Source: Chara braunii (lineage: Eukaryota > Streptophyta > Charophyceae > Charales > Characeae). From it: a stretch of 36,558 nt of DNA. Positions 9,994 through 19,924 of the stretch are shown here, one piece after another. The notes under the pieces are model-generated. The model was not told where the DNA came from and searched no databases. It saw nothing but the letters and a program-made list of their open reading frames with translations. The translations under genes and the position numbers were made by a program. Position 1 is the stretch's first letter, and each line of letters begins with the position of its first letter. The stretch covers positions 2,048,854-2,085,411 of the forward strand of contig BFEA01000251.1 in assembly GCA_003427395.1 (NCBI GenBank), in the 5' to 3' direction.

Positions 9994-10289
9994 TGAAAAT
10001 TCCTAGGTTACCAGTGACCCGGGTTCACTTGCCCGACCGGGCCAAAAACATAAAAAAATAAATAAATAAATAAATTAAATATTAAATTTTATTTTGAATT
10101 TGGTGAAGAATTTCGATGTGACCTTAAGGCAAATGTTGTTCTGTTTATTTTTCTGCATAACATAATGTTTTTGTGGAATTTTCGGATTTGTTTTGTTTTT
10201 GTTTTTTGTTTGCTGGGACCTTCCCTGGTCCTTGCACGGGCTGGCCACCCGGGACCCGAGCGGCCCGGCTGGTAGCCTAGGAAAATTCG
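9994..10289. repeat. Imperfect inverted repeat pair
   Basis: The left arm 9994-10043 (GAAAATTCCTAGGTTACCAG, then ACCCGGG and CGGGCC words) pairs imperfectly with the right arm of about 10237-10289, whose inverse reads TTTTCCTAGGCTACCAG then GGGCC and GTCCCGGG words. It may be a small foldback insertion. The space between is AT-rich and has no gene. Confidence 0.5.
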
Positions 10290-10344
10290 AATTTTTTTTG
10301 CGGCTCCTCTATATCTGTTTAGGCTTTTGTTATTTCAGCTCTCG

Positions 10345-10667
10345 ACACACATTTTGACCCCGTGAGGGTAAAAAAATGGCACCAAAATTTTCTTTTTTCT
10401 CCCTACTCTCTCTCATTTTACGTTATATTTTTTGCCAGCACACTTCGACCCCATGGGGGTAACGAAATGCTGCCAAAATTTTTGAAAAATCCAACACTTC
10501 GTTTCTTTTCACTCTCCACCTCCCCATTTATTTATTATTATTATTATTATTTTTAATTTATAATTTGCGGCGTTTTGAACCTTAGTGTGCTTATCTTGGT
10601 CTCTCCTTCCTCTTGGCACATTCCTGACCCTTTGGGGGGTAGGGAAATGTTCCCGAAAATTTCAAAA
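10345..10667 (+). repeat. Three hairpin/GCTGCCAAAATTTT motifs
   Basis: Copies at about 10345-10391, 10437-10487 and 10611-10667. Each has a CACATT/CACACTT lead, a hairpin (GACCCCGTGAGGGT, GACCCCATGGGGGT or GACCCTTTGGGGGG), then GG(C/T)ACCAAAATTTT, GCTGCCAAAATTTT or GTTCCCGAAAATTT. They lie upstream of the gypsy gag, possibly in its leader. Confidence 0.7.
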
Positions 10668-10738
10668 GAATAAATATTACTTCTTTCTTCACATTTGTTG
10701 ATTTATTTTTTTAATTATTATTATTATTATTATTATTT
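10529..10738. repeat. (TTA)n microsatellites
   Basis: Short TTA runs at about 10529-10550 and 10716-10738. Confidence 0.85.
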
Positions 10739-11107
10739 TTTATCTCGAAATTTTACTGTTTATTTTATTTTCTCTCTCCCCCCCTTCCATGGTTACTATC
10801 TTCTTTTTCGATTAGGTCGCCGCTACCCTAGCCTAACCACCCAAACCCCGGTTAGAGTTTTCTTAGGTTTTTTCTAAGGATTAGGGTTCTCCTAACGCCC
10901 CTACTCTTCTGCCTCCTCCCATCGGGCACCCTGGACCCTAATGACTCCTCTCACCTCGATCGGATTCGCGCCACCATCTCACGCGCGACCCCCTGGTCAC
11001 GGGACGAGCTGACCCACGACTACCCACTCCGCTCTCGAGGTCCCTTCCCGCTTACCGGTGGTCCCCTGTCCCGATACCACAACCCATCTCTCCCCCCACC
11101 TCCCACT

Positions 11108-13198
11108 ATGTCTACCTCTCTTCCTCCACTACCTACAGACGAGACTATAGTAGTTGAGGATATCGTCGCGGCACCCTCCGTTTCTCAGGCGCCCACCCAC
11201 CCGACGGTCCAGGGTCAGCACTTTGTGGACCCTACGGACCTTCGCACTGTTCTTGCATCTTTCCTTGCACCTCTGCAAGCGCGAATCGATGCGCTTGCAC
11301 CCCTGGAAGGGCAAGTCAATGCGCTCGCCCTTGAAGTTCGCCGCTTCAAGGGTTTTCTTCATCGCTCTCCCCACCGCTCTCAGACTCCATCCCCTATTGG
11401 CTCAGAGTCCGACTCTCCTCGACTCGATCAATGGAGACGTGGTGGTCAATCCTCCTCCGCGGGCCAGGCCCATAACTCCCTCTTTGAAGTGGTGAGTGTT
11501 GTCGTCGCTCATACCATATCGTCTGTTGCAGCACATCCATTGGTCCCCGCTACTCCCGCCGCCCCTGCCGCTTTGGCCATTGCCGCTTTGGCCATTGCCG
11601 CTTTGGCCACTGCTGCTTTGGCCACTGCCGCATGTACTGTCACCTAGATACCGGTATTTGGCCAGGCAGTTTCATCTACCCACCCTGGTGTTGCTTCCCA
11701 ATTTCCTGCACCGGTCACGACACTACGGCCCGGGTTCTTCCTCCTCCCCTTAGGGTACTCTCTCCGCCTCCTCCAGCTCCGACACGCGCACCCAGTGGGT
11801 GGCTACCCTACGCGCCACCGTGGCGAAGCTCCAGGCGGAGATTCTCTCCCTGAGACAGCCTCACCCTTCACAGGCGGCTCACCCTTCTTCTTCCTGTACC
11901 GCCCCTCCCACCTCTGTTTTGCCGGCTCGTTTCCCTCGACCGCCCCCCCCCTCTACCCTCCTAGTACCTCGCTACTCCGTCACAGTTGGCTGCGGTCGTT
12001 GCCTCCACGTATGTTGGATCTTCCACCAACAGCCCCGACTCTTAGCTTGCCACCACTTCTACCTCTGCATCGGCCTCGACATTTACCACCGCAGGGCAGG
12101 CCCATCAACCTCTCTCCCCTCGTCATCAGCGCAACGGTCCCACCCTTGTGCGTCTATCGGACATACCCGACTACGATGGTACAATGTGTGTGTCGTACTG
12201 GTTGTAGGCTGCCACACGTGCATTGACACTGACTAACACTAGTCAGACGTTGTGGTGTTCCGCGCTCGCAACTAAATTGTGAGGCAGCGCATTCCCTACA
12301 AGGGAGAACTACTATACCCATTGTACTCACTCAGGTGAGGATCCCACTCTCGCGGATTTCACCTCGTTCCTCCATGACCGCTACGACACTCTCCATGATG
12401 CGATCGACACCTTAGATCGGGTCACCCAAACGTGGGTGGCGCGGGTCCTTCGCACCAGCCGATCTTGAGCGTCACATCAGAGTGTTTCAGGACGCCCGCC
12501 TCATTTGCGATGAGGCACTCCTACCTAAGGTCCTTTTGACCAACAGGCTCGTAGTCAGTCGTCCGACTGACGACCGAATCGAGCTCTGGCGACCGAGCTT
12601 CGCCTCCTCAGAGCAGGTCTACGAGGCTGCTCGACAATACCAAAAGATGAGGAGTCGCTTCTCCGACACCCCATCTTCTTCTTGATCCACCACCACCGCC
12701 ACCCAATCACGTGGTGTTACTTGCGGTCGATCCTCCTTCGCCGGTCGCTTTCATCGACCAGCTCGACCTAAAGCGTCATTCTCTCGGCGCTACAATTCTC
12801 TAGAGTATGGCGAGGATGCCTCGTCCGAGCTTGACCCTACCTTTAAGGACGCCCTCGAGGACATCGAGCTTCGAAACGTTATCCAGTATCACTTGGATGA
12901 GGATACTGTTTCGGTGGCCGAGCGCTTGCAGATGGCCATGTCCGCCATGGGTCGCCCTCACGTTCGCAGTTCCTCAGACCGACCTCGCGCAGGGTTTGTC
13001 TCTCCTTGCGGAGCTCTATCCCCTGAGGGGCATGCTGCCCCCGAGGCTCGTCGCGGTTGCCTTCGTTCCCGCCAGGCTGGACACATCTCCTCACGGTGTC
13101 CATACCATGCTACCCTCGATCGACATTATGTTGACATTTCTCGTCAGCGCCGATCTCAGTCCCTCCCTGGCCCCGCCCGACCAGCCCCACCCAGCTAG
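11108..13198 (+). pseudogene. Gypsy gag (frameshifted)
   Basis: The start ATG at 11108 opens 179 codons with an acidic N-terminus and a helical, probably coiled-coil stretch (LQARIDALAPLEGQVNALAL). An Ala-Leu repeat follows, ended by TAG at 11645. Later pieces in shifted frames are a second helical segment near 11.8 kb, capsid-like sequence at 12482-12685 (VFQDARLICDEALLP ... EAARQYQKMRSRF), and 12893-13198. The last piece ends with a nucleocapsid knuckle GCLRSRQAGHISSRCPYH, in which the second Cys of CX2CX4HX4C is Ser, so zinc binding should be lost. Gag forms the retrotransposon particle and packages RNA. At least three frame breaks are visible. Confidence 0.7.
11567..11631 (+). repeat. 15-bp tandem repeat inside gag
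   Basis: Four units of about GCCGCTTTGGCCATT, coding for Ala-Ala-Leu-Ala-Ile/Thr. Probably a replication-slippage expansion just before the frame ends. Confidence 0.85.
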
Positions 13199-13434
13199 CC
13201 ACGGTGCAGTGTACCAATGAGGCCTTGCACGTAGTCGGCTTCCCGACTACGGAGTCGTGGTTTGCCCCTTTGGATACCCCACTAGAGAACCCTCGGGACA
13301 CGACAGACGCAGTTTCCTTTTCCGAGCCGTCTATCAAGGTACCATCTGCCTTACAACAGACCGCCGCATCTAGTCCTGCCTCTTCGAAACTTCCGACGCA
13401 TCTCACAATTCGCACAGCTTGTTGTAGCTCTTAG

Positions 13435-14247
13435 TTGGCGACTCGCGATGACGTTGTGTCATCTCTCTTGGATTTGGCCATTCTTGAGGCGCGTCAGGAG
13501 CGACTCACGAGACACACCAGCATCCTGCGTCGTCTTCTTACTCTGCTCTCTGACCCTGATCTCACCCTCCCCGTCATTCCTATCCGCTTGGGGACATCTA
13601 TGAGGGTGTACCACTCTTTATGGGACTCTGACTCGCAGGGAGACTTCGTTCACCCTCGCGTGGTGGAGGAAGCTCGCCTAGCTACCTCCGGGTCTCTCTC
13701 TCTTATCTTCGTTACCCTCGGAGATACTAAGACGCAGGGCTTCTTCGATCAGACAGTCCTCGACCTTCACTTTTTTCTCACCCTCCAGCCATCGGATAGT
13801 ACCGAGGCGCCTCAACGCTACCATTCCTCCGCATACTTCGACGTGTTGGATACTGGGTACGACTTTATCCTTGGCACTCCCTGGTCTCGCCGGTTCCATG
13901 GCACAAAGGCCGAACGGGCGATCGAGACACTCGTTCTCAAAATGAAGTGTGGTCAGACCCATCGAGTCCCCTTCATTGGAACCACGGGCGACACCCCTCC
14001 CGACCTACCTTCCCAGGACCCTTGTTCCTGTGGGTTTCACCCAGACGCCTTCATTTCTCCTTGTCCGTTTGCTGACTTCATACGACAGGAGGACGTCACG
14101 TTCTACTTAGTGAATGTCATAGATCATCTTTGCTACGATTCACTCTGTCCCGAGGTTGTGCTCATCTCATTGAAGCCCGATCCCCCCCGACCCTTCCTCC
14201 ATCTTCGCAGCTCTGATCTCTACATCCACCCCTCAGCCTACGGATAG
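13435..14247 (+). pseudogene. Gypsy aspartic protease (retropepsin) region
   Basis: An open frame of 270 codons. The active-site block reads LWDSDSQGDFVHPRVV, where the family has Asp-Ser-Gly or Asp-Thr-Gly; the Gly is Asp at residue 66, which should abolish catalysis. A later FDVLDTGYDFILGTPWSRR (from about residue 134) is the retropepsin Ile-Leu-Gly flap-side motif followed by the usual Pro-Trp. The protease normally cleaves the Gag-Pol polyprotein. The frame closes before RT with TAG at 14245. The ATG used is nominal, since in the element this would be part of a polyprotein. Confidence 0.75.
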
Positions 14248-14299
14248 CCCCTCGACATCCCAGGTTCCTACACCGTTCACTGTCGAGTCCACCCATACG

Positions 14300-15340
14300 C
14301 CTCGTGCCGACGCAAACGTTGAGGAACTCGTGCGGTTCACGACCGGCTTAGAGCCCGCTGTTCACGATTTGATTTGAGAGTACCGCGACGTTTCCCCCCC
14401 CGAATTTCTCGTACAGCGGGATTCCTCCCATGAGAGGTGTTGAGCATTCTATCCAGCTTGTGCTTGACTATCGTGTCGACCATCAAGCACGTTACCGACC
14501 CTCGATTTCAGAGGCGATGAAACTCAAGCGTGAGCTTGAGCAGCTCCTTCGACTGGGTTTCATTAAACCTAGTAACTCGCCTTGGGGTGCACCCGTCCTC
14601 TTTGCTCGCAAAGTGGATGCAATTCGACTGGGTTTCATTAAACCTAGTAACTCGCCTTGGGGTGCACCCGTCCTCATTGACTACGACGACCTTAACCGTT
14701 ACACTGTTAAAAACAACTATGTCATGCCTCACGCAAATGAGTTGTTTGACCGTCTGGCAGACAACCGCATTTTCACAAAGATCGATCTTCGTAGCCGTTA
14801 CCACCAGATCCACGTAGCCACAGAGGACCAACCGAAGACCGTCTCTCGGTCGCACGTCGGCCACTACGAGTTTACAGTGATGCAATTCGGCCTCACCAAT
14901 GCGCTCGCCATCTTCCAGACGGCAATGAACGACATCTTCAAGGATATCCTTGAAGAATACGTTCTAGTATACCTGGACGACATCCTGGTCTACAGTCATA
15001 CCTTAGAAGACCATCTCAGACAACTCCGCGATGTCCTACAGCGCTTACGCAAGCGTGACTTCTATGCCAAACTTAGTAAGTGCCGCTTTGCCCAGAGCAA
15101 AGTGGACTTCCTAGGACACCATGTGTCTTACTAGGGTCTCTACATGGACGACTCAAAGATCACTACTATTGCAGAGTGTCCCGTCCCCACATCTGTAGAG
15201 CAGCTTTGTAGTTTCTGAGGCCTCACTAGCTACTATAGTAATTTCATCTAGTGATACGCTAGGTATTCCTAGGTCCTTACCTCCACCCTCCTCCGGAAGA
15301 ACCCACCGTGGTTTTGGAGACTCTTCTGCGACGACGCCTT
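14300..15340 (+). pseudogene. Gypsy reverse transcriptase domain
   Basis: The domain begins about 14.3 kb (VEELVRFTTGLEP) with stops at about 14375 and 14440, then runs open at 14430-15134. Seen: the fingers motif RLGFIKPSNSPWGAPVL, motif A FTKIDLRSRYHQI (Asp119 of the open frame; the family has SGYHQ), motif B-like QFGLTNALAIFQTAMN, and motif C YLDDILVYS (residues 181-188). The connection region then runs to TAG at 15132 and beyond (GLYMDDSKITTIAECPVP). A 53-bp duplication replaces the segment between the fingers motif and IDYDDLN. RT copies element RNA into DNA; this copy cannot be functional. Confidence 0.85.
14548..14675 (+). repeat. 53-bp direct duplication in RT
   Basis: 14548-14600 is repeated at 14623-14675, apparently without change, with 22 bases between. 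The period is 75 bases, so the reading frame is kept and RLGFIKPSNSPWGAPVL appears twice. Confidence 0.95.
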
Positions 15341-15359
15341 TCATGCCCTCAAGAGGGCG

Positions 15360-16034
15360 GTGACTTGTGCGCCGGTTCTTCGCCTCCCCGATTTTGATCG
15401 TCCCTTCATTGTCACCACCGATGCGTCAAATTTTCCAGTAGGAGTTGTACTCTCTCAGGTGTTTCCCTCTCCTCCGGATTCACCTTATCCCTATGTTTCT
15501 CTTCCCCCCCCCCCCCCTTACCGACACTGCTTCTCGACTGCGCCTATCCTCCCAGCACTTCCCTCCACCGACTATCCTCCCGTTACTTACTCCTCGACCA
15601 TCGCGTAGGATAGGACTGTCGAGGCTCGTGCTAGGAATTACCCGATCGCTTTCTACTCCCGTCAGCTACCGCCTGCCCATATAAACTGAATTGCCGATGA
15701 ACGTGAGGTTCTCGCAGTAGTTTATGCTACCCGACATTGGCGTCATTATTTGCACGGGGCACCCTTCACATTGCGCACGAACAACTCAATTGTCCAGGCT
15801 TTCTTCACGAAGCCCAAACTTTTCCCTCGACAGGCACGTTGGTGGCGTGACTTATCCGAGTTTAGTTTCACCACTCAACCCATCAAGGGTGAAACGAACT
15901 ACATCGCTGATGCCTTGTCCCGCCGTCCTGATCACAATCAGGAACCCATCCATCTTGAACCCATCCATCTTGCTGTCATTTCCATCACCACTGTTGATCA
16001 GTCGGTGATCGACGCATATCGCACTCAGTACCGT
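15360..16034 (+). pseudogene. Gypsy RNase H domain
   Basis: FIVTTDASNFPVGVVLSQ carries the first catalytic Asp of RNase H. After a frame break near 15.5 kb come ARNYPIAFYSRQLPPA, then EREVLAVVYATRHWRHYL with the catalytic Glu, LRTNNSIV (the Asp expected in this motif is Asn), and NYIADALSRRPD. The end EPIHLEPIHLAV includes a small direct duplication. Stops: TAG at about 15606 and TGA at about 15688. The frame is cut at 16034 by the inserted element and the integrase part resumes after 26410. RNase H removes RNA from the RNA-DNA hybrid. Confidence 0.8.
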
Positions 16035-16043
16035 TGTCGGGGA

Positions 16044-16067
16044 AAATACCCTGACAATGGTATTTGC
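16044..16067. repeat. A-end palindrome, copy 1
   Basis: AAATACC and GGTATTT around CTGACAAT: the worn form of the 12-base stem seen at 17716. Confidence 0.7.
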
Positions 16068-16627
16068 TGGGGATTTTTAAACGTCGGACATTGTCTGACT
16101 CTTTTATTAAATTGAAGGACTTAATTAGACCGATGTTTGCCAAAAGTTTATGCAGACCTCACCTATGACTGGGAGGCTAAAAGTTTTCGAACTTTAGTCC
16201 GGACGCGGTTGGCGTCCGGGAGTAACAAATGTGAATGAAAATGCTTCGCTTTGTCAAAGCCGCAGGAACGTGCGGACATAGGAACGCTGAAGTTCGACCT
16301 ATTCTACCTAAAATAATGTTGCGCGGCTTGGCAGCCGCGCGATTCAGGGCCTAAGTAGGCTAAAATGAGGAACGTGCCAGGTATGGGACCGAGGCACGGG
16401 AGGAATAGGAAGAAGGGTTTTTATTTCCTGAGCCGTGGGGGTTGACATCGAGCCAGGGGGTTAATAGGCCGATGTCGAGGTCACGCGACCAACCGACGGG
16501 GCAGGGCCTGCCATCAAAGCCTATTAGGCTTCAAGCAGGCAGGATCTGCAGAGCCACAGGGGGGCAGGGCCTGCAAGGCCATGACATGGGGAGAAGTGAC
16601 TGGGCAAGCTCTTCATATAGAAAAGTT

Positions 16628-16738
16628 GCTCCTATCATTGTCGTGATAGGAGCTAGCCCAGTAGGATACAAGACTTGACTTTTACCCGACGGATACCGGG
16701 ATCAAGCCCGGGTGCACGCATCCTACTGGGCTAGCTCC
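16628..16738 (+). pseudogene. tRNA-Lys-like foldback, copy 1
   Basis: A perfect pol III A box TAGCCCAGTAGG (16654-16665), an anticodon-loop-like CTTTTAC, and a T-arm CCGGG/CCCGG with ATCAAGC (about 16696-16711) follow the order of tRNA-Lys. The acceptor does not form. Instead 16649-16666 (GGAGCTAGCCCAGTAGGA) is the exact inverse of 16721-16738, and a second hairpin GCTCCTATCA/TGATAGGAGC lies at 16628-16653. Probably a tRNA-derived SINE-like part of the element, not a tRNA gene. Confidence 0.5.
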
Positions 16739-16900
16739 TTTTGGAGCAGCCCAAGCAGTTGGGTGCGGCCGATTTCGGCCACGCGATCATCAAGATCGCG
16801 CGGCCGAGATCTGCCATGCACAGATAAACATGGCCTCTGCGCAAGGTTGATACGCATAAATCGAGAAAAGACCCAATTTTGTTTTCGATTCCCCTAAGGG

Positions 16901-16938
16901 CTGTCTCTTATACACATCTAGATGTGTATAAGAGACAG
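16901..16938. other. Nextera mate-pair junction adapter (assembly artefact)
   Basis: The 38 bases are CTGTCTCTTATACACATCT followed directly by its inverse complement, which is the Tn5 mosaic-end junction of Nextera mate-pair libraries. The 43 bases at 16823-16865 (GATAAACATGG ... TCGAG) recur at 16939-16981, immediately after it. The junction is therefore a read chimera and not genomic. Translation across it gives VSYTHLDVYKRQ, a peptide typical of this contamination. Confidence 0.97.
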
Positions 16939-16986
16939 GATAAACATGGCCTCTGCGCAAGGTTGATACGCATAAATCGAGGAAAT

Positions 16987-16987
<1 letters not shown>

Positions 16988-17017
<30 letters not shown>

Positions 17018-17035
17018 CGGTTTTTTTTTTTTTTT
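16988..17035. repeat. Poly-T tract
   Basis: T-run with a single CGG break, which is the poly-A tail of the minus-strand SINE-like sequence next to it. Confidence 0.9.
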
Positions 17036-17118
17036 TGAGTCTCGTGGGACTCGAACCCCGGACGGTGTTTTGGAGGGCCGTCATGTGACCGTTGGTTTTA
17101 AGCCAACAAAATTGAAAA
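17036..17118 (-). repeat. tRNA-derived SINE-like sequence with poly-A tail, copy 1
   Basis: On the minus strand: an A-box-like TTGGCTTAAAACCAACGG, an anticodon-arm-like stem GACGG/CCGTC, a perfect B box GGGGTTCGAGTCCC, then GACTC and a long A-run. The acceptor and D arms do not pair, so a tRNA gene is unlikely. A worn second copy lies in the A2 repeat at 18556-18650. Confidence 0.55.
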
Positions 17119-17577
17119 AAAAAAAAAAAAACTAAAATGAAGTGAACGCAAGGTGCCACATGGCGCCATTGGAAGTGACTGGGGCGTTTAAGCCTCAGTG
17201 CCTGTTGACAGAGCACTGAAAAACGGACGACCGTTTCCTTAGAGGTGAGTTTTTTTTTTTTTTTTTCTCACTAGATTTGTTTTATATTTTCTTGTTCTTA
17301 GATTTCGTTGATTTTTTTTCTTTTTAGTAAAATTAGCAAGTGACCATCCGTTTTTGACAAATGGGTTGTCACCTTAGGAATAGGATGCGCAAAATCGAGC
17401 AAATCTACCGTTATAACATGGGAATATACATCCCCACACATTTTTCCATTGTGTTTTCTGCGAGTTGTGGGGTCTGCGTGATGCCTATTCGTATCGCCTA
17501 GCACTAAAACGCCAAGTGGCGTGACACAGAGTACAAGAACTTATAGTTCCTGAAAAGGAGGCGTTTTTTTTTTTTTT

Positions 17578-17580
17578 TCC

Positions 17581-17611
<31 letters not shown>

Positions 17612-17612
17612 T
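17578..17612. repeat. (TTA)n microsatellite
   Basis: About eleven TTA/TAT units between two poly-T runs. Confidence 0.95.
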
Positions 17613-17715
17613 TTTTTTTTCATGGTATTACTCGTCTGCGCCCGTTTGTTTAGATAAACGGGCTGTAGAAATGTGCCTGAATCTAGTGTCGCAGGCGTTG
17701 TCGGGCAAATACGTT

Positions 17716-17743
17716 GGCAAATACCCTGACAAGGGTATTTGCC
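17716..17743. repeat. A-end palindrome, copy 2
   Basis: A perfect 12-base stem GGCAAATACCCT/AGGGTATTTGCC with loop GACA, 17 bases from the element end. Related palindromes are at 16044 and 36104. Confidence 0.95.
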
Positions 17744-18321
17744 AGGGATTTTAAACGTCGAACACTGTCCGACTCTTTCGTTGAATTGGAGGACTTGATG
17801 AGACTGACGTTTGTCAAAAGTTTATTCAGACTAAGCCTATGATCGAGAAACTAAAACTTTTAGAAACATAGTCCGGACACCTGCGGCGTCCGAGAATAAT
17901 GGTAGTATTCCGCAGTTTCTACCAGAGCCACAGTAAGGCGCGGACGTGTGAACGTTGAAACAAGCCTATTCGACCTAAAGTAATGTCGCACGGTTGTTAA
18001 GCCGCGCGATTCAATGCCTAGGTAGGCTAAAAAGAACGGTCGCGCCCGACGTGGAGCCGTGGCGCGGAAGGAATATGATTTTTTTTTTAATTTCTTGGGC
18101 CGCGGGGGTTGACCTCAAGCCAAGGGGGGGCCCGTAGGCCGATGTCAAGGCCTACCCGGTTAGTTGGGCAACCAGGCCGTGGTCACGTGGGCAATTGGCG
18201 GGGCAGGGCCAGCAAGCGAGGCCTCAGGCAGGCAAGGCCTGCAAGGCCTCGGCGGGGGGGATAGTGACTGGGCAAGCTCTTCTTATAGAAGAGCTGCTCC
18301 TATCACTTTTATGACAGGAGT

Positions 18322-18376
18322 TAGCCCAGTAGGTTACCGCGCTTGACTCTTACCTGACGGATGCTGGCATCGAATC
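18322..18376 (+). pseudogene. tRNA-Lys(CTT)-like sequence, copy 2
   Basis: A box TAGCCCAGTAGG (18322-18333), then GCGCTTGACTCTTACCTG, where the loop CTCTTAC (18347-18353) would show anticodon CTT, then a B-box-like GGCATCGAATC (18366-18376). This order and spacing are those of a tRNA-Lys, but the T stem is broken and no acceptor is present. Upstream hairpins GCTCTTC/GAAGAGC and GCTCCTATCA/TGACAGGAG match the arrangement in copy 1. Confidence 0.55.
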
Positions 18377-18555
18377 TCAATCGCCGTATCACCGGGCTAG
18401 CTTCTTTTGGAGCTGGCCGCCAAGCATTTGGGCGCGCCCAATCTCGGTCGTGTGATCACGAGATCACGCGGCTGAAGATCAGCCGTGTGAGATCAGCATG
18501 GCCCTGCGCAAGGATGAATCGAAAAAAGAAAAAGAAAGAAAAAATAGTTTTTTTT

Positions 18556-18650
18556 TTCGAGTCCCATAGGACTCGAACTTGGGTCTGCATTTCAACGGTT
18601 CAAGAGTGGGCCGCTATGAGACAGGACCATTGGGATATGCCAACGAGGCA
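18556..18650 (-). repeat. tRNA-derived SINE-like sequence, copy 2
   Basis: Minus strand: TCGTTGGCATATCCCAATGG as the A-box side, CAAGTTCGAGTCC as the B box, then GGGACTCG and a poly-A run. Homologous position to 17036-17118. Confidence 0.5.
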
Positions 18651-19101
18651 AAAAAAAAAAAAAAAACTAAAAAATAAATTTGAAACAATGTGCTAGGTGG
18701 CACTGGCAGAACTGAGGGGACTTAGTGTCCCCAGGAAAAAACAGCAGGTGCCCGTGAAAACGGGCGATCAGGCGACGAGGTAAGGTTTTTTGTTTTTTTT
18801 TTTCTTTTTTTTTCTTTCATTTTCCTTATATTTAATTTTGTTTTATTTTATTTTTTCATTTTAGATTCTTATTAGGTTTTTTTTTTTTTTTTTTTTTTTT
18901 TATGCTTGACGATAGAACACCTGCTCGTTTCGGACGAACGAGACAAACGAGGTAAGAAAAAAAAAAAAAAAAAATGAACATGCTGCCGTAAGGCGGCTAC
19001 GTTCTGGCAGTGGGTTACGAGAGGCTCTCTGCACACATACGGGCAAGTCGTTCTCGGAGGGCTTTCGCGACTGGTCATTGGTTGTCGGCGACGATTGCAA
19101 C

Positions 19102-19104
<3 letters not shown>

Positions 19105-19179
<75 letters not shown>
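19105..19179. repeat. (AG)n microsatellite
   Basis: About 37 uninterrupted AG units at the start of the B1 half. The B2 half lacks it. Confidence 0.97.
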
Positions 19180-19181
<2 letters not shown>

Positions 19182-19282
19182 AACCCACCAGAGAGCGCCT
19201 GTTCGTTTTTGAAACGGGTTGCTCTCTTGGGCTGCGCGCCTGTATCAGGCGCCCATTTTGCACCAGATACAGGCGCAGGGTA

Positions 19283-19346
19283 GGGGAACAGAAGAAGACC
19301 CTGTTTTAGTTTGACTATGGTTCGACCCTGTGAAACAACTGAGGGG
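19283..19346 (+). pseudogene. 25S rRNA fragment in B1
   Basis: Contains AGAAGAAGACCCTGTT, then a worn TTGACT..GGTTCGAC..TGTGAAA, matching the large-subunit rRNA segment that reads GAAGACCCTGTTGAGCTTGA and onward to TTTGTGAAATGA in plants. The same segment sits at the homologous place in B2 (22956-23006), so it was already in the ancestral element. It is too short to be a working rRNA. Confidence 0.75.
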
Positions 19347-19759
19347 GCGGCTGTTCGTTTGAATGGCAAGTTGCCTCTGCACAGGACAACGAGGGTGGGG
19401 GTTAAAAGAAAAAAAAGAAAGGAAAGTAAGGAAGGGTGGGGGAGAAAAAAACGTTACGGTCGCGGATGTGGCCGCGGCCGTAGAACAAGTGCAGCCCCAG
19501 AAGTTTCTATGGGCAGATGAGACTGCACTTGCTGGTTTTGAACAGGCTGGAAAAAATGGCTGAGTACAGTCATTTACTGGAGTATTTGGCTTGGGGAAAC
19601 GACCAGATGCTCCTGGGGGTTGATGACCTTGGTCCCCCTAGGGGGAAACCAAGGCTCCTAGATCCTTGCCGTTGATTTAGATCAAGGGTCAGTAGCACTG
19701 GCGAATTTTGCTTGGCAGTGCCAGTGGGCAAAGTAGCTGCCCACATGTCTTCAGTTGGC

Positions 19760-19924
19760 TATAAAGGTCAACACTCCACCTAACAGCCTCACACTTGTGG
19801 CAGCGCTGCTGGTACATTCACTTGGGTGAATGCTGGCTGGCTGCTGCATGCTGCTGGAGAGGAGGTGTTGCTGGTGGAGTGGAGGTCTGCAGAGAGTTGG
19901 AGGAGGCGAAGGGAGGCAGCCATA
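19760..19924 (+). promoter_or_regulatory. TATA-containing promoter-like module, copy 1
   Basis: GGCTATAAAGGTCAACACTCC (TATAAA at 19760-19765) is followed 153 bases later by GAGGCAGCCATA (19913-19924), with CATTCACTTGGGTGAATGC between. The same set recurs at 23455-23612 and, more weakly, at 32234-32394, with spacings of 146 and 149. Probable transcription start region of the element; no coding frame follows. Confidence 0.5.

Noticed and set aside
10880-11107. 5' LTR and primer-binding site of the gypsy element
   Set aside because: No match to the candidate 3' LTR start at 28824 and no tRNA-complementary site seen.
16649-16720. A functional tRNA-Lys gene
   Set aside because: No acceptor stem forms, and the other copies have broken T stems.
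16901-16981. 38-bp perfect palindrome and a frame encoding VSYTHLDVYKRQ
   Set aside because: Library adapter sequence, not biology.
17750-17900. Group I intron-like words (CAGACTA ... CATAGTCC) in the A2 repeat
   Set aside because: The homologous A1 copy lacks the first word, and no P3-P6 core could be found upstream.
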